This document shows, piece after piece, positions 7,898 to 16,302 of a stretch of 64,000 bases of DNA (the first letter of the stretch is position 1; each line of letters starts with the position of its first letter). Source of the DNA: Phaeobacter sp. 11ANDIMAR09 (lineage in GTDB: Bacteria > Pseudomonadota > Alphaproteobacteria > Rhodobacterales > Rhodobacteraceae); the NCBI RefSeq assembly GCF_001294455.1, contig NZ_LIKT01000015.1:41630-105629 (forward strand), in the 5' to 3' direction. The notes beneath the pieces are model-generated. The model had not been told where the DNA came from. It did not search any database and was given only the letters and a program-made list of their open reading frames with translations. Position numbers and translations under genes: made by a program.

Positions 7898-9469
7898 CTA
7901 GTTTGCATGGGTTTCAATCAAAAAGTAGACCCATTCTCCTTTGAAATCAGGATCTTGAGATCTTTTTTCATCCACTCTCAGACGCAGAAAGTCAAGATAG
8001 GGGGCGGCCGGCTCGCTGAGCGGGCGCAGTGCCTCATACAGAGGGGAAGAGGCAGCAAAGGCAACCGCGATCTCCTGACCATATGGAGGACCTACGGTGA
8101 TTTGAAGGCCTGGGTCTTCGGGTGTCTTGGCGCCAACGCGCAGTGCGGTTTTGGGCTGCGCCAAGGTCAGCGGAATATGCGCATTTGGGCTCAGATGAAG
8201 GACATTGCCAGCCGCATCAAAGTAATCAACGTATAGATAGGCCGGATAATCTGGGGCTGTCAGATCAAAATAGAGTTGCTCGCCACCGGTGTAGCTCAAC
8301 ACCCGGGCCTGAGCATCCGGGCCGAGCAGCAGCGGGTTGGTGATCTGATCGGTGCTTTGCGGCAGGCCAACCTGGGAGATACCACTGAGCGCGCCACATT
8401 GCGGACGCGGCAGGAGACGCATTTTGTCAGAGAGGGCAATGTCGCGGCCCATTTGCGCCTGCAAAGCGGCCAGAACCGGTCCGCGCAGACCGTCTTCGGG
8501 GAGGTGCCCACGCAGCTCCAGTGTTGCGGTGTCCGGGTCAAAGACGGCCTGCAGCCGGGAGCAGGGTACGGCGCCGAGCAGCCCGGCAAGCCCGTCTCGC
8601 AGCCCTGTGGCCCGGCCGATGGGATCATCCGGTTGTGTGAAACTCTGGAATGCGGCAACTGAGGCTGGGTCTAGATCCTTGGTTGCATCGCCCTGAAAAG
8701 CCAGAGCGGCGGTGATCGCCTCGGATTGGTTTGGGCTCTCAATCGCCTGCTGTGCAGCTGTAGCAGCGGCGGCCAGCGGCTGGTTTTGCGCGACACTGGG
8801 GGGCGTATCTTGTGTGAGAGCCTGGGTGGATACGGCGCTGGCGTTGACCGGGCGGGGCGTCGCTGCCGCGAGCTCTTGTGATGCCGTGGCCTGCGCAGCG
8901 ACCGCCTGAGCCGCGGCTGGGCGAGCCGTGAGAGAGGTGCTTTCAGCAGGTTGAAGCGGCACCGCTTGGGCGAAAGCGGGTTGGGCTGATACCCACTGCG
9001 GCTCGGCCAAAAGCGCCGACAAAGCTTGCCCAGGCGTGGTCAGTGCAGGGGTTTTCTGTGGGGCGGGCGGAGGAGAGGCCAAAGCCGTGGGGGTAGGGGA
9101 AGAGCTGGCGAGGCGCTCCCCCTGCGAGGGCGCCTCAGCGATAGGGTGGGGGGACAGGGAACTGGCCTGCGCAGTGGTCCTAGGCACCGCACCCGCGTCA
9201 AGGCTCTCTCCCTGGGCTGAGGCTTCTCTACTCGGCTCAGGATCGGCGGTTTGTTCTCGTGCCTCGCTACGTGCAACCTGTTGGGATTCCATTGAAAGCG
9301 CGCTTTGAGGGCTGGGTTGCTGCGGCAAGGGGACTGGATCAAGAAACGGCATCAACGCGGCTATTGCCACCAGATGCGCACAGGCCGAAACAGTCAGACC
9401 CAGGGCCCAGCCTCCGGCACCCAATGGTGACAGCACATCGGGGGTGTGGGTATCTGGCCAATGGGTCAC
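7898..9469 (-). CDS. TonB-like anchored protein with BON-like and DUF4384-like periplasmic domain
   Basis: Last gene of the Tol/Exb-like operon; 523 residues. A short cytoplasmic tail is followed by one membrane helix (about 20-42, GWALGLTVSACAHLVAIAAL), placed as in TonB/TolA. Residues about 45-290 are a long Ala/Gln/Pro/Ser-rich low-complexity span able to cross the periplasm. Residues about 300-360 look BON-like (CSRLQAVFDPDTATLELRG). Residues about 375-523 resemble DUF4384 (GGEQLYFDLTAPDYPAYLYV, DAAGNVLHLSPN, ending in WVYFLIETHAN). There is no classical TonB C-terminal domain. The ectodomain resembles that of the PpkA kinase near 42 kb. The start overlaps the stop of the upstream exbD. 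Confidence 0.72.
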   Translation of the reverse strand: MTHWPDTHTPDVLSPLGAGGWALGLTVSACAHLVAIAALMPFLDPVPLPQQPSPQSALSMESQQVARSEAREQTADPEPSREASAQGESLDAGAVPRTTAQASSLSPHPIAEAPSQGERLASSSPTPTALASPPPAPQKTPALTTPGQALSALLAEPQWVSAQPAFAQAVPLQPAESTSLTARPAAAQAVAAQATASQELAAATPRPVNASAVSTQALTQDTPPSVAQNQPLAAAATAAQQAIESPNQSEAITAALAFQGDATKDLDPASVAAFQSFTQPDDPIGRATGLRDGLAGLLGAVPCSRLQAVFDPDTATLELRGHLPEDGLRGPVLAALQAQMGRDIALSDKMRLLPRPQCGALSGISQVGLPQSTDQITNPLLLGPDAQARVLSYTGGEQLYFDLTAPDYPAYLYVDYFDAAGNVLHLSPNAHIPLTLAQPKTALRVGAKTPEDPGLQITVGPPYGQEIAVAFAASSPLYEALRPLSEPAAPYLDFLRLRVDEKRSQDPDFKGEWVYFLIETHAN

Positions 9470-9891
9470 AGATCGCCCCCGGAGGAGGGGGCTCGTTCTG
9501 GCGTCACCACCAAAATGACATCACGAATACCTATGACTTCGGCCTGGCTGACATAGGGCAGAACATGGCGCAGATCTGCATCGCGATGGGCATTGATCCG
9601 CAGCCGCAATGCGGGATCTTTCGCCAGGCTTGCGGTCAAGGCAGGGCCCAGTTCTAGTGTCGCAATTTCACGGCCATCTAGGGCAAGTTTCCCGGTTTTT
9701 GAGATGGCCAGGGTGATCCCGCCCGCCGGCATGTCTCGCCCGGTTTCGGTCTGCGGCGGGGCGACATCAAAGGGGGCGGTGGCATCCATGCGACCGATCA
9801 GCATAAAGAAGACCAACAGGAAAAAAACCACATCAATCAACGCAATGATGGTTTCCGTCTGTGGTGTTCGGCTGGCGCGTTTCAGCTTCAT
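9466..9891 (-). CDS. ExbD/TolR family motor protein (second paralogue)
   Basis: A 141-residue bitopic inner-membrane protein of a proton-driven ExbB/ExbD (TolQ/TolR) motor. Its single membrane helix near residues 15-37 has the essential Asp in IALIDVVFFLLVFFML. The periplasmic part (about 45-141) has the ExbD fold with ISKTGKLALDGREIATLEL and LRINAHRDADLRHVL. Start and stop overlap both neighbours by four bases, so it is translationally coupled. It clearly differs from the other ExbD beside it, suggesting a heteromeric R subunit. Confidence 0.88.
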   Translation of the reverse strand: MKLKRASRTPQTETIIALIDVVFFLLVFFMLIGRMDATAPFDVAPPQTETGRDMPAGGITLAISKTGKLALDGREIATLELGPALTASLAKDPALRLRINAHRDADLRHVLPYVSQAEVIGIRDVILVVTPERAPSSGGDL

Positions 9892-10298
9892 GGCCGGGCC
9901 TCCAGTCGCAAAACCCGCATGTTTTGTACCCCTGCCTGTGCTGATTGGTCCATTATGGAAATCAGCGCTTGGGTGGGTGCCGACCCCGAGGGCAGGATGA
10001 CAAGCTGCGCGAGGGGATCTTTGGCCAGAGCCTGCGCCAGGATCTGGTCTAATTCCTGGCGTGATAAGGCCGCGCCGCGCAGACTGGGGCTGCCATCTGC
10101 CTGGATACGGATCATCAGACGCAGATCTGACGCTTCAGTGGGTTTTGCCATTTCCCCGGAGGGGCGCAAGGCCGGGATCATATCCAGATTGAGATATGTC
10201 GAGGTCACCATGAAAAAGACCAGCAGGATCAACATCACGTCGATCATTGGCACCAAAGAGATCAAGGCTTTGGGAGGGGCGCGGCGGGTGAGGACCAT
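9888..10298 (-). CDS. ExbD/TolR family motor protein (first paralogue)
   Basis: A 136-residue ExbD/TolR-type subunit. The membrane helix (about 12-32) carries the conserved Asp in VPMIDVMLILLVFFMV, and the periplasmic domain follows with MIRIQADGSPSLRGAALSRQ. It sits directly downstream of the TolQ/ExbB-like gene and overlaps the next exbD by four bases. Two ExbD-type genes per ExbB-type gene is a known arrangement in several Exb/Tol-like systems. Confidence 0.88.
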   Translation of the reverse strand: MVLTRRAPPKALISLVPMIDVMLILLVFFMVTSTYLNLDMIPALRPSGEMAKPTEASDLRLMIRIQADGSPSLRGAALSRQELDQILAQALAKDPLAQLVILPSGSAPTQALISIMDQSAQAGVQNMRVLRLEARP

Positions 10299-10316
10299 CA
10301 GAGAATACTCCTGTGG

Positions 10317-10934
10317 CTAGCGGCCATGATCCGCCAGCATCAACTGTCCCACCGCGCTTTCGATCAGCATTGCCGCCGTGTCGATACGGGCAGAAAACAA
10401 CCCTGCTGCGATGGCGGCGGGAATGGCCACGACCAGGCCTGCCGCAGTGGTCAGCAAAGCCTGCCAGATGCCCCCGGCCAGCACTGAGGCATTGGCCGCG
10501 CCCTGGGCCAGCTCCAGCTCCTGAAAGGACTGGATCATGCCAAGCACGGTGCCCAGCAGCCCAAGGAGCGGCGACACCATGGCAATCAGCTCCAAGAGCC
10601 GGATCAGGCTGTTCATCCGTTGCACTTCTTCATTGCCGCGCCGTTCCAGTTCCGAGGTCAGAACCGGGCCCTTGAGTCCGTTTTGCAGGGCACCCATGGC
10701 AAAATGCAGGACCCTGTCGGCCGGAGATTTGCCCCGTTCGATCTTGGTCCGGGCACCATGCTTGTCGCCAGTCTGCCAGAGCTCGATCGCATCTTGACGC
10801 GGGTCCTTACCAGAGGTGACAGGCCAAAGGTGCACCAGTTTCATCACAATCAGGGTTAGCGAAAGCAGCGAGATCACGGCCAAAAGGGCGATGATCGGTC
10901 CGCCCGTCGTAAGGTTTTGCAGAATTGCCCCCAT
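10317..10934 (-). CDS. MotA/TolQ/ExbB family proton channel protein
   Basis: Inner-membrane stator subunit, 205 residues from the ATG at 10934 (MGAILQNL). A longer frame to 10991 adds residues without support and overlaps the preceding gene. Three membrane helices are visible: near the N-terminus (PIIALLAVISLLSLTLIVMK), and a central and a third helix (LLELIAMVSPLLGLLGTVLG and ALLTTAAGLVVAIPAAIAAG) that form the family's channel pair. It should assemble with the two ExbD proteins downstream to energise the TonB-like protein. Confidence 0.88.
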   Translation of the reverse strand: MGAILQNLTTGGPIIALLAVISLLSLTLIVMKLVHLWPVTSGKDPRQDAIELWQTGDKHGARTKIERGKSPADRVLHFAMGALQNGLKGPVLTSELERRGNEEVQRMNSLIRLLELIAMVSPLLGLLGTVLGMIQSFQELELAQGAANASVLAGGIWQALLTTAAGLVVAIPAAIAAGLFSARIDTAAMLIESAVGQLMLADHGR

Positions 10935-10936
10935 GG

Positions 10937-11380
10937 TTATTTCACCAGCTTGGCAGTGGCGCGCGATCCCAGAGTGAGGATCGGGAAGCAATCCATTTCG
11001 GCTTCGTTCTGTGGCTGACAGGCGGTCACGTCGTGCAGCAGAATTTCGGAGATGTTGCTACAGGCAATCTGCGGCACTTCAAAGAGTTTGAGGGTTGTGC
11101 GTTGGACGGGCAGGGGGGCAGCATCGACGGACAGCAGCCGGTCGATAACGCCGTCACCATCCAGAATGGCCAGGGACATTTCAAAACCCGCAAAGCTTTT
11201 GCCGGTTTGGTTTCGGAACAGGAAAAAGGCGCGGCAGCCGCCGCCATCGATCTCTTCCATCTTATTCAGTTCAACCTGTAGCGGACCGGTTTCGGCGCGA
11301 GTGTTTTGCGGCAGGCCCACCATTAGAGCAACGACCAGGCAGCGGCTGATCAGGGAAAGAGCTGAAGAAGAAAGGGGCAT
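10937..11380 (-). CDS. Secreted protein of unknown function in the Tol-like operon
   Basis: 147 residues, not recognised. The N-terminal 29 residues are a signal peptide (SLISRCLVVALMVGLPQNTRAE). The mature part is predicted beta-rich with four Cys (GGGCRAF, IACSNI, TACQP, MDCFP), probably forming disulphides in the periplasm. The stop lies two bases before the TolQ/ExbB-like ATG, so it is the first gene of that operon or an internal member. A periplasmic partner of the motor is an inference from position. Confidence 0.7.
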   Translation of the reverse strand: MPLSSSALSLISRCLVVALMVGLPQNTRAETGPLQVELNKMEEIDGGGCRAFFLFRNQTGKSFAGFEMSLAILDGDGVIDRLLSVDAAPLPVQRTTLKLFEVPQIACSNISEILLHDVTACQPQNEAEMDCFPILTLGSRATAKLVK

Positions 11381-11482
11381 TGCGGTCTCCGGGGCTGTAG
11401 GGAATAAGTGTCTAAATCTGCTAGCGTGTCTTTGGGTCTCGGCTGTCTCTTTGAGTGGATCGGGTAGGCAACAAACAGGCGG

Positions 11483-12331
11483 TCAGACCAGCGAGGTCAG
11501 CGCTTTTTCGATTTTGTCCATGGCGTCTTTGGCTCCGTTTAGATCGCGTTGCTTTAACAACCTGGCGGCTTTGTGAATGGCCTGGGTCAAGCGATCACGG
11601 GCCGGGCCTGGCGCTCGGGCCACATGGGCCTGCAACCCCTGGGCCCGTTTGATCTGGGCCCCAAGCGAGCGCTGATCGGATTCGCGCTGTCCACGTTTCA
11701 GCGTGCTGTCTTCGTCCTCTCGATCCTTGCCCAGGGCGGCCAGGGATCGTTCGATCACCAGCACCAGTGTTTCCGCTTCCTGCAATCGACCCGCATTGAT
11801 GAGGCTGACAGTTTTACCCAAGGCGCGGTTCAGTTTCAGCTCCAAAGGACCGGGGGCTAGGGCGATTCGTGGCTGGATGCGTTTTAATCTGCGTTTCAGC
11901 GGTTCGACGGCGGAGGGGGCGATATCCGGGGTTGAGATATCGCTGATATCTGCGTCTTTGCTGGCCGTTTCTCTGGTGGCTTCCGACTTAAGACTGTCGA
12001 GGATATTGCCGCCGTCATCCAGGAATAAAACTCCCACTTTGATGCGGCTGCTTTTCAGAAACCGTTTGAGTTGCAAGAGCATCTGCGTCGGCGCCTGCTC
12101 GCAGATCATCTCCATCTGATCGCCCTGTACAACATAGGTTCCCCAAAGCATCGGAGGCTTGCCGCCTGCCTGTTTCAAAGGGGCGCGCAGGGCTTCGGGT
12201 TTGCTGCCGGGCTGGATCATCATCAGGGGGTCTTTGAGCGGGTCCAGACAGAAAGCAAAGCTCGTCCGCCGCTTGGCACCCTCACGCACCATGGCCTTTA
12301 CTTCGTCACCTGTAACACGGTCTGCACACAT
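11483..12331 (-). CDS. Uncharacterised helical protein, divergent from tssA
   Basis: 282 residues from the ATG at 12331; a GTG at 12340 is an alternative. No signal peptide or membrane helix. Residues 1-115 form an alpha/beta region (FAFCLDPLKDPLMMIQPG, MLWGTYVVQGDQMEMICE, IKVGVLFLDDGGNILDSL). Residues 165-282 contain two related helical units, around LNRALGKTVSLINAGRLQEA and LTQAIHKAARLLKQRDLNGA, separated by a basic stretch. It lies 176 bases from the tssA start on the opposite strand, so the two probably share a control region and this may be a cytoplasmic T6SS or Tol-operon accessory. No family recognised. Confidence 0.68.
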   Translation of the reverse strand: MCADRVTGDEVKAMVREGAKRRTSFAFCLDPLKDPLMMIQPGSKPEALRAPLKQAGGKPPMLWGTYVVQGDQMEMICEQAPTQMLLQLKRFLKSSRIKVGVLFLDDGGNILDSLKSEATRETASKDADISDISTPDIAPSAVEPLKRRLKRIQPRIALAPGPLELKLNRALGKTVSLINAGRLQEAETLVLVIERSLAALGKDREDEDSTLKRGQRESDQRSLGAQIKRAQGLQAHVARAPGPARDRLTQAIHKAARLLKQRDLNGAKDAMDKIEKALTSLV

Positions 12332-12507
12332 CACAACCACTCACAAAAAGGTGCAAAAACAATTGACTTTAAGATGGCGATAAGGCTCACTCCACGTCAA
12401 GTTATTGTTTTGTTAGTGGCGTATCTGGCGTCGCCACATATCTGTATGTTGAAATAGAATGTGGTTTGTCAGACTACGCTTGGCCTGTTTTTTGGGGGGT
12501 CAACTGT

Positions 12508-13554
12508 ATGGATTTGGCTGTTTTGCTACAGTCCCTTGGGGAGGAAACTCCGAGTGGGGAAAACCTTGTTTATGACCCCGCCTTTGCTGAAATGGAGCGG
12601 GCGGCTCAGTCTGCGCAGGATGACAGCGGCAACAGCACCCCTCCAGACTATTCGACGGTAGAAGAAAACGCGCAGAATGTGCTTGAGCGCAGTCATGAGC
12701 TGCGCGCGGCCGTCTTTCTGGCAGCGGCCTATCTGGCGCGGGGGGAACTGGCCAGCTTTGCTGAGGTGACCAGCTATATGCGGGGTTGCCTCGAGCAGTT
12801 CTGGGAAAGCTGCCATCCCGAACTAGATGAGGATGACGGCGATCCGATCATGCGGATCAACGCTGTGCAGGACCTCTGTGGGCAGCCCGGGGGTATGGCG
12901 GGGCCTTCGGCTGTGTTCAGTGCTTTGCGGCGGGTCCATCTGAGTGACAGCCGCAACTTTGGTCGCTTTTCGCTGCGGGATATTGAAATCGCCGAAGGGG
13001 TCATGGCGGCGCCCGAGGATATGGACAGTATTCCGGACCAGGCCACGATCGGGGCCGCATTCCAGGACAGCGATGAGTCCTTCATCGCAGAACGTCTGGC
13101 TGCGGTGGAACTGGCTGAAGAAAACATCAAGGCGATGTCGGATGTGTTTTCTGAACAGACGCCGGGGCAGGGGCCTGAGCTCGATCCCTTGGTGAAACTG
13201 ATGCGCCAGTTGAGCAAGCGACTGCGCGATTATGGCAATCTGGCTCCAGAGGGAGAGGCGGAGGAAAGTGAGACCGAGGCGGATGCTGGAGAGGCCGAGA
13301 TTGAAGCCGTTACCGCCGGTGGTGCCCGGGGTGCGGCAGCGCCGGGGGCAATCAATTCGCCAACCGATGTCGCCAATACGCTGGATCGGATTATTGCCTA
13401 TTATCAGCGGGAAGAACCCTCGAGCCCGTTGCCGTTGCTTTTGGAGCGCGCCAAGCGTCTGGTCGGGGCCGACTTCCTGACGATTGTAAATGATATGGCG
13501 CCGCGCGGGCTTGAAAACGTGCAGCTGATTGGCGGCCTGGAGGACGACGACTAA
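12508..13554 (+). CDS. tssA: T6SS baseplate/assembly protein TssA
   Basis: Nucleates or caps tail-sheath polymerisation. It has 348 residues from the ATG at 12508, with GGGGGG eight bases upstream; a longer frame from 12466 is less likely. The N-terminal ImpA_N domain (about 5-130) is recognisable from ETPSGENLVYDPAFAEMERA and the EENAQNVLERSHELRAAVFL region. The middle is acidic (EGEAEESETEADAGEAEIEA). The C-terminus has NSPTDVANTLDRIIAYYQRE and EPSSPLPLLLERAKRLVGAD, typical of this TssA class. First gene of a continuous + strand T6SS run to 41846. Confidence 0.9.
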   Translation: MDLAVLLQSLGEETPSGENLVYDPAFAEMERAAQSAQDDSGNSTPPDYSTVEENAQNVLERSHELRAAVFLAAAYLARGELASFAEVTSYMRGCLEQFWESCHPELDEDDGDPIMRINAVQDLCGQPGGMAGPSAVFSALRRVHLSDSRNFGRFSLRDIEIAEGVMAAPEDMDSIPDQATIGAAFQDSDESFIAERLAAVELAEENIKAMSDVFSEQTPGQGPELDPLVKLMRQLSKRLRDYGNLAPEGEAEESETEADAGEAEIEAVTAGGARGAAAPGAINSPTDVANTLDRIIAYYQREEPSSPLPLLLERAKRLVGADFLTIVNDMAPRGLENVQLIGGLEDDD

Positions 13555-13640
13555 GCGGAGACAATGAGGTCTTGGTGATCCGGAGAAACCGGGATCAGCG
13601 TTTCCTTGTCAAGTTAGATTACGAGTTGAAGGAGAGCTAG

Positions 13641-14159
13641 ATGGCTGGAAGTTCACAAAAATTTGTTGGCCGCAATCGGGCGCCACGGGTCCAGATCGAA
13701 TATGATGTGGAGCTATACGGCGCTGAAAAGAAAGTTCAGCTGCCCTTTGTCATGGGTGTTCTGGCGGATCTCACCGGAAAATCAGAGGTCGAGCAACCCT
13801 CTGTCGCAGATCGCAAGTTTCTCGAAATTGATGTCGATAACTTCGACAAGCGGATGAAGTCCATGGCGCCAAGAGCGGCCTTTACCGTGCCCAATACGCT
13901 GACGGGCGAGGGCAATATGGCGGTGGATATCACCTTTGAAAGCATGGATGATTTCAAACCCGCCGCCATCGCGGCAAAGGTTGCGCCGCTCAAAGAGCTC
14001 TTGGATGCGCGCACCCAGCTCAGCAACCTGATGACCTATATGGATGGTAAGACTGGGGCCGAGGATCTGATCACCAAGATCATGCAGGATCCGAGCCTTT
14101 TGAAAACTCTGGCAGCCCAGCCCAAGCCCGGCGGCGACGCCGGTGGTGAGACGGAATAA
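13641..14159 (+). CDS. tssB: T6SS contractile sheath small subunit TssB (VipA)
   Basis: Forms the contractile sheath with TssC. It has 172 residues, the usual size. Core motifs include RNRAPRVQIEYDVELYGAEK, LPFVMGVLADLTG and the FLEIDVDNFDKRMKSM helix. A good ribosome site (GGAGAG) precedes the ATG and the stop is 12 bases before tssC. A second near-identical TssB domain opens the large fusion gene at 25446, so two copies of this sequence lie about 11.8 kb apart in the same orientation. Confidence 0.97.
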   Translation: MAGSSQKFVGRNRAPRVQIEYDVELYGAEKKVQLPFVMGVLADLTGKSEVEQPSVADRKFLEIDVDNFDKRMKSMAPRAAFTVPNTLTGEGNMAVDITFESMDDFKPAAIAAKVAPLKELLDARTQLSNLMTYMDGKTGAEDLITKIMQDPSLLKTLAAQPKPGGDAGGETE

Positions 14160-14171
14160 GGAGGGACAGAT

Positions 14172-15668
14172 ATGGCAGACGAAGCACTCCAAACCGAAGC
14201 CGCCCCGGCAGATGCCGCTTTTGGCTCCAGCGAATTTGCAAACCTGTTGCACAAGGAATTCCGCCCAAAATCTGACCAGGCCAAAACCGCGGTTGAAAGC
14301 GCAGTAAAAACTTTGGCGGAACAGGCCCTGGCAAATACCGGTCTGATCTCTGATGACGCTCTGCGTTCAATCGAAAGCATTGTCGCGGAGATCGATAAAA
14401 AGCTGACTGAGCAGGTGAACCTGATCCTGCACAACAAAGAGTTTCAGCAGCTTGAAAGCGCCTGGCGTGGTCTGCACTATTTGGTGAACAATACCGAAAC
14501 TGACGAGATGCTGAAGATCCGGGTGATCCCGATCACTAAAAAGGAATTGGGCAAGAGCCTGGCCAAGTTCAAAGGCACGGCGATGGACCAATCGCCGATC
14601 TTCAAGAAGCTTTATACCGAAGAGTTCAGCCAGCTGGGCGGTGAACCCTATGGCTCGCTGGTGGCTGATTTCCATTTTGATCACTCGCCACCGGATATCG
14701 AACTGTTGGGGGAGATGTCCAAGATCGCAGCGGCAGCCCATGCGCCCCTGATCACCGGGGCTGAACCCTCGTTGTTCCAGATGGACAGCTGGTCGGAGTT
14801 GTCGAACCCGCGCGATCTGACCAAGATCTTTCAGACGCCGGAATATGCCGCCTGGCGCTCTCTGCGCGAGAGCGAAGATTCTAAATATGTTGGCCTGGCG
14901 ATGCCACGCTTCCTGGGGCGGATGCCTTACGGTTCTAAAACAGATCCGGTGGATGAGTTTGCCTTTGAAGAGGACACCACAGGCGCGGATAGTGATAAGT
15001 ATTCTTGGGTCAATGCCGCCTATGGCATGGCCACGAACATCACTCGCTCCTTCAAAAGCTATGGCTGGTGTTCGCGCATTCGGGGTGTGGAAAGCGGTGG
15101 CACCTTGGAAGAGTTGCCCTCGCATACCTTCCCCACCACAGATGGCGGGGTGGATCAGAAATGCCCTACCGAAATTGCCATTGATGACCGGCGCGAGGCT
15201 GAGCTTGCCAAGAACGGCATGATGCCGCTTTTGCATCGCAAAAACACCGATGTGGCGACTTTCATGGGGGCGCAGTCCCTGCACAAACCCACCGAATATG
15301 ACGACCCGGATGCAACGGCCAACGCGAACCTCGGCGCGCGTTTGCCCTATCTTTTTGCCACCTGTCGGTTTGCCCACTACCTGAAATGTATGGTGCGCGA
15401 TAAGGTCGGGTCGTTCAAAAGCCGTCAGGATATGGAATCCTGGCTGCAGAACTGGATCAACAATTACGTTGATTTTAACGCCGATATCTCTTCGGAGAAC
15501 GAAAAGGCGCGCAAACCTCTGGCTGCTGCCGAAGTGGTGGTCGAAGAGGTCGAGGGCAACCCGGGTTATTACAGCTCAAAATTCTTCCTGCGCCCGCACT
15601 ATCAGTTAGAGGGCCTGTCGGTTTCTCTGCGCTTGGTGTCGAAACTGCCTTCGGAAAAGGGAGGCTAA
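14172..15668 (+). CDS. tssC: T6SS contractile sheath large subunit TssC (VipB)
   Basis: Main sheath subunit, 498 residues, full length. The central fold shows FQQLESAWRGLHYLVNNTET, GSLVADFHFDHSPPDIELLG, GLAMPRFLGRMPYGSKTDPV and the C-terminal FATCRFAHYLKCMVRDKVG through SSKFFLRPHYQLEGLSVSLR. All are typical of EvpB/VC_A0108. It directly follows tssB with ribosome site AAGGAGGG. Confidence 0.98.
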   Translation: MADEALQTEAAPADAAFGSSEFANLLHKEFRPKSDQAKTAVESAVKTLAEQALANTGLISDDALRSIESIVAEIDKKLTEQVNLILHNKEFQQLESAWRGLHYLVNNTETDEMLKIRVIPITKKELGKSLAKFKGTAMDQSPIFKKLYTEEFSQLGGEPYGSLVADFHFDHSPPDIELLGEMSKIAAAAHAPLITGAEPSLFQMDSWSELSNPRDLTKIFQTPEYAAWRSLRESEDSKYVGLAMPRFLGRMPYGSKTDPVDEFAFEEDTTGADSDKYSWVNAAYGMATNITRSFKSYGWCSRIRGVESGGTLEELPSHTFPTTDGGVDQKCPTEIAIDDRREAELAKNGMMPLLHRKNTDVATFMGAQSLHKPTEYDDPDATANANLGARLPYLFATCRFAHYLKCMVRDKVGSFKSRQDMESWLQNWINNYVDFNADISSENEKARKPLAAAEVVVEEVEGNPGYYSSKFFLRPHYQLEGLSVSLRLVSKLPSEKGG

Positions 15669-15723
15669 AAACCACTCCTGCCTCTGAATTTGTCAATGAG
15701 TTAAGTTTTGAAAGGATAGCAAA

Positions 15724-16227
15724 ATGGCTGCTAGCATGTTCGTGGAAATCTCGGATATCGAGGGAGATGCCACCGAAGACAAGCACAAGAAATGGATCGT
15801 CATTCAATCGGCGAACTGGAATGTTGAACGCGCCGTTGAGATGACAGATCTTGGATCGACACAGCGGATGCACGCCAATTCCAATTTTGGCAAGATCGAG
15901 CTGACCTCGCAGATGGGTAAGGCTTCTAATGAGCTGGCGAAATCTGTGGCAAACGGCACTGTGCGCCCTGAAATCATTATGCATTGGTGCCGGTCTGGCG
16001 ATGCCCAGGCGGAAGGGCTGCTGGAGTATTCCATCTGGAAGCTGAAGGATGTGGTGATCGACAGCTATTCGATCTCCGCCAGCGAGGATGGCATTCCGGA
16101 AGAGACCTGGTCTCTGGCCTATGCTGCGATTGAGCACACCTATAAATCCACCAACCAAAAAACGGGCAAGTTGGAAAGCCCGATTGTTTTCCAATGGAAC
16201 GTTCAGACTGGCAAATTCGAGTATTGA
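15724..16227 (+). CDS. hcp: T6SS inner-tube protein Hcp (TssD)
   Basis: Hexameric tube subunit and effector chaperone, 167 residues. Typical features are MFVEISDIEGDATEDKHKKW, the SANWNVERAV segment, KASNELAKSVANGT, HWCRSGDAQAEGLLEYSIWK and the C-terminal ESPIVFQWNVQTGKFEY. A 55-base gap with AAAGGA separates it from tssC. It is followed directly by a strong terminator-like hairpin, which would keep Hcp output above that of the later genes. Confidence 0.97.
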   Translation: MAASMFVEISDIEGDATEDKHKKWIVIQSANWNVERAVEMTDLGSTQRMHANSNFGKIELTSQMGKASNELAKSVANGTVRPEIIMHWCRSGDAQAEGLLEYSIWKLKDVVIDSYSISASEDGIPEETWSLAYAAIEHTYKSTNQKTGKLESPIVFQWNVQTGKFEY

Positions 16228-16236
16228 TTTGCACCA

Positions 16237-16267
16237 CCCCGGGCGTGCGGCCACGCCCGGGGTTTTT
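16237..16267 (+). terminator. Intra-operon intrinsic terminator after hcp
   Basis: CCCCGGGCGTG (16237-16247), loop CGGC, exact complement CACGCCCGGGG (16252-16262), then TTTTTATTGTTTT. This is a textbook intrinsic terminator between hcp and tagJ, so downstream genes depend on read-through or a further promoter. Confidence 0.88.
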
Positions 16268-16302
16268 ATTGTTTTCTGTTTTGACATGGCGGAGTTTTGA
16301 CC

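Noticed and set aside
12341..12507. TTGACT-like -35 element between the 11483 gene and tssA
   Set aside because: No convincing -10 at the right spacing; left unassigned.
14367..15377. 336-codon open frame on the minus strand across tssC
   Set aside because: Antisense shadow of a clear tssC; no ribosome site, no recognisable protein, composition explained by codon bias of the + strand gene.
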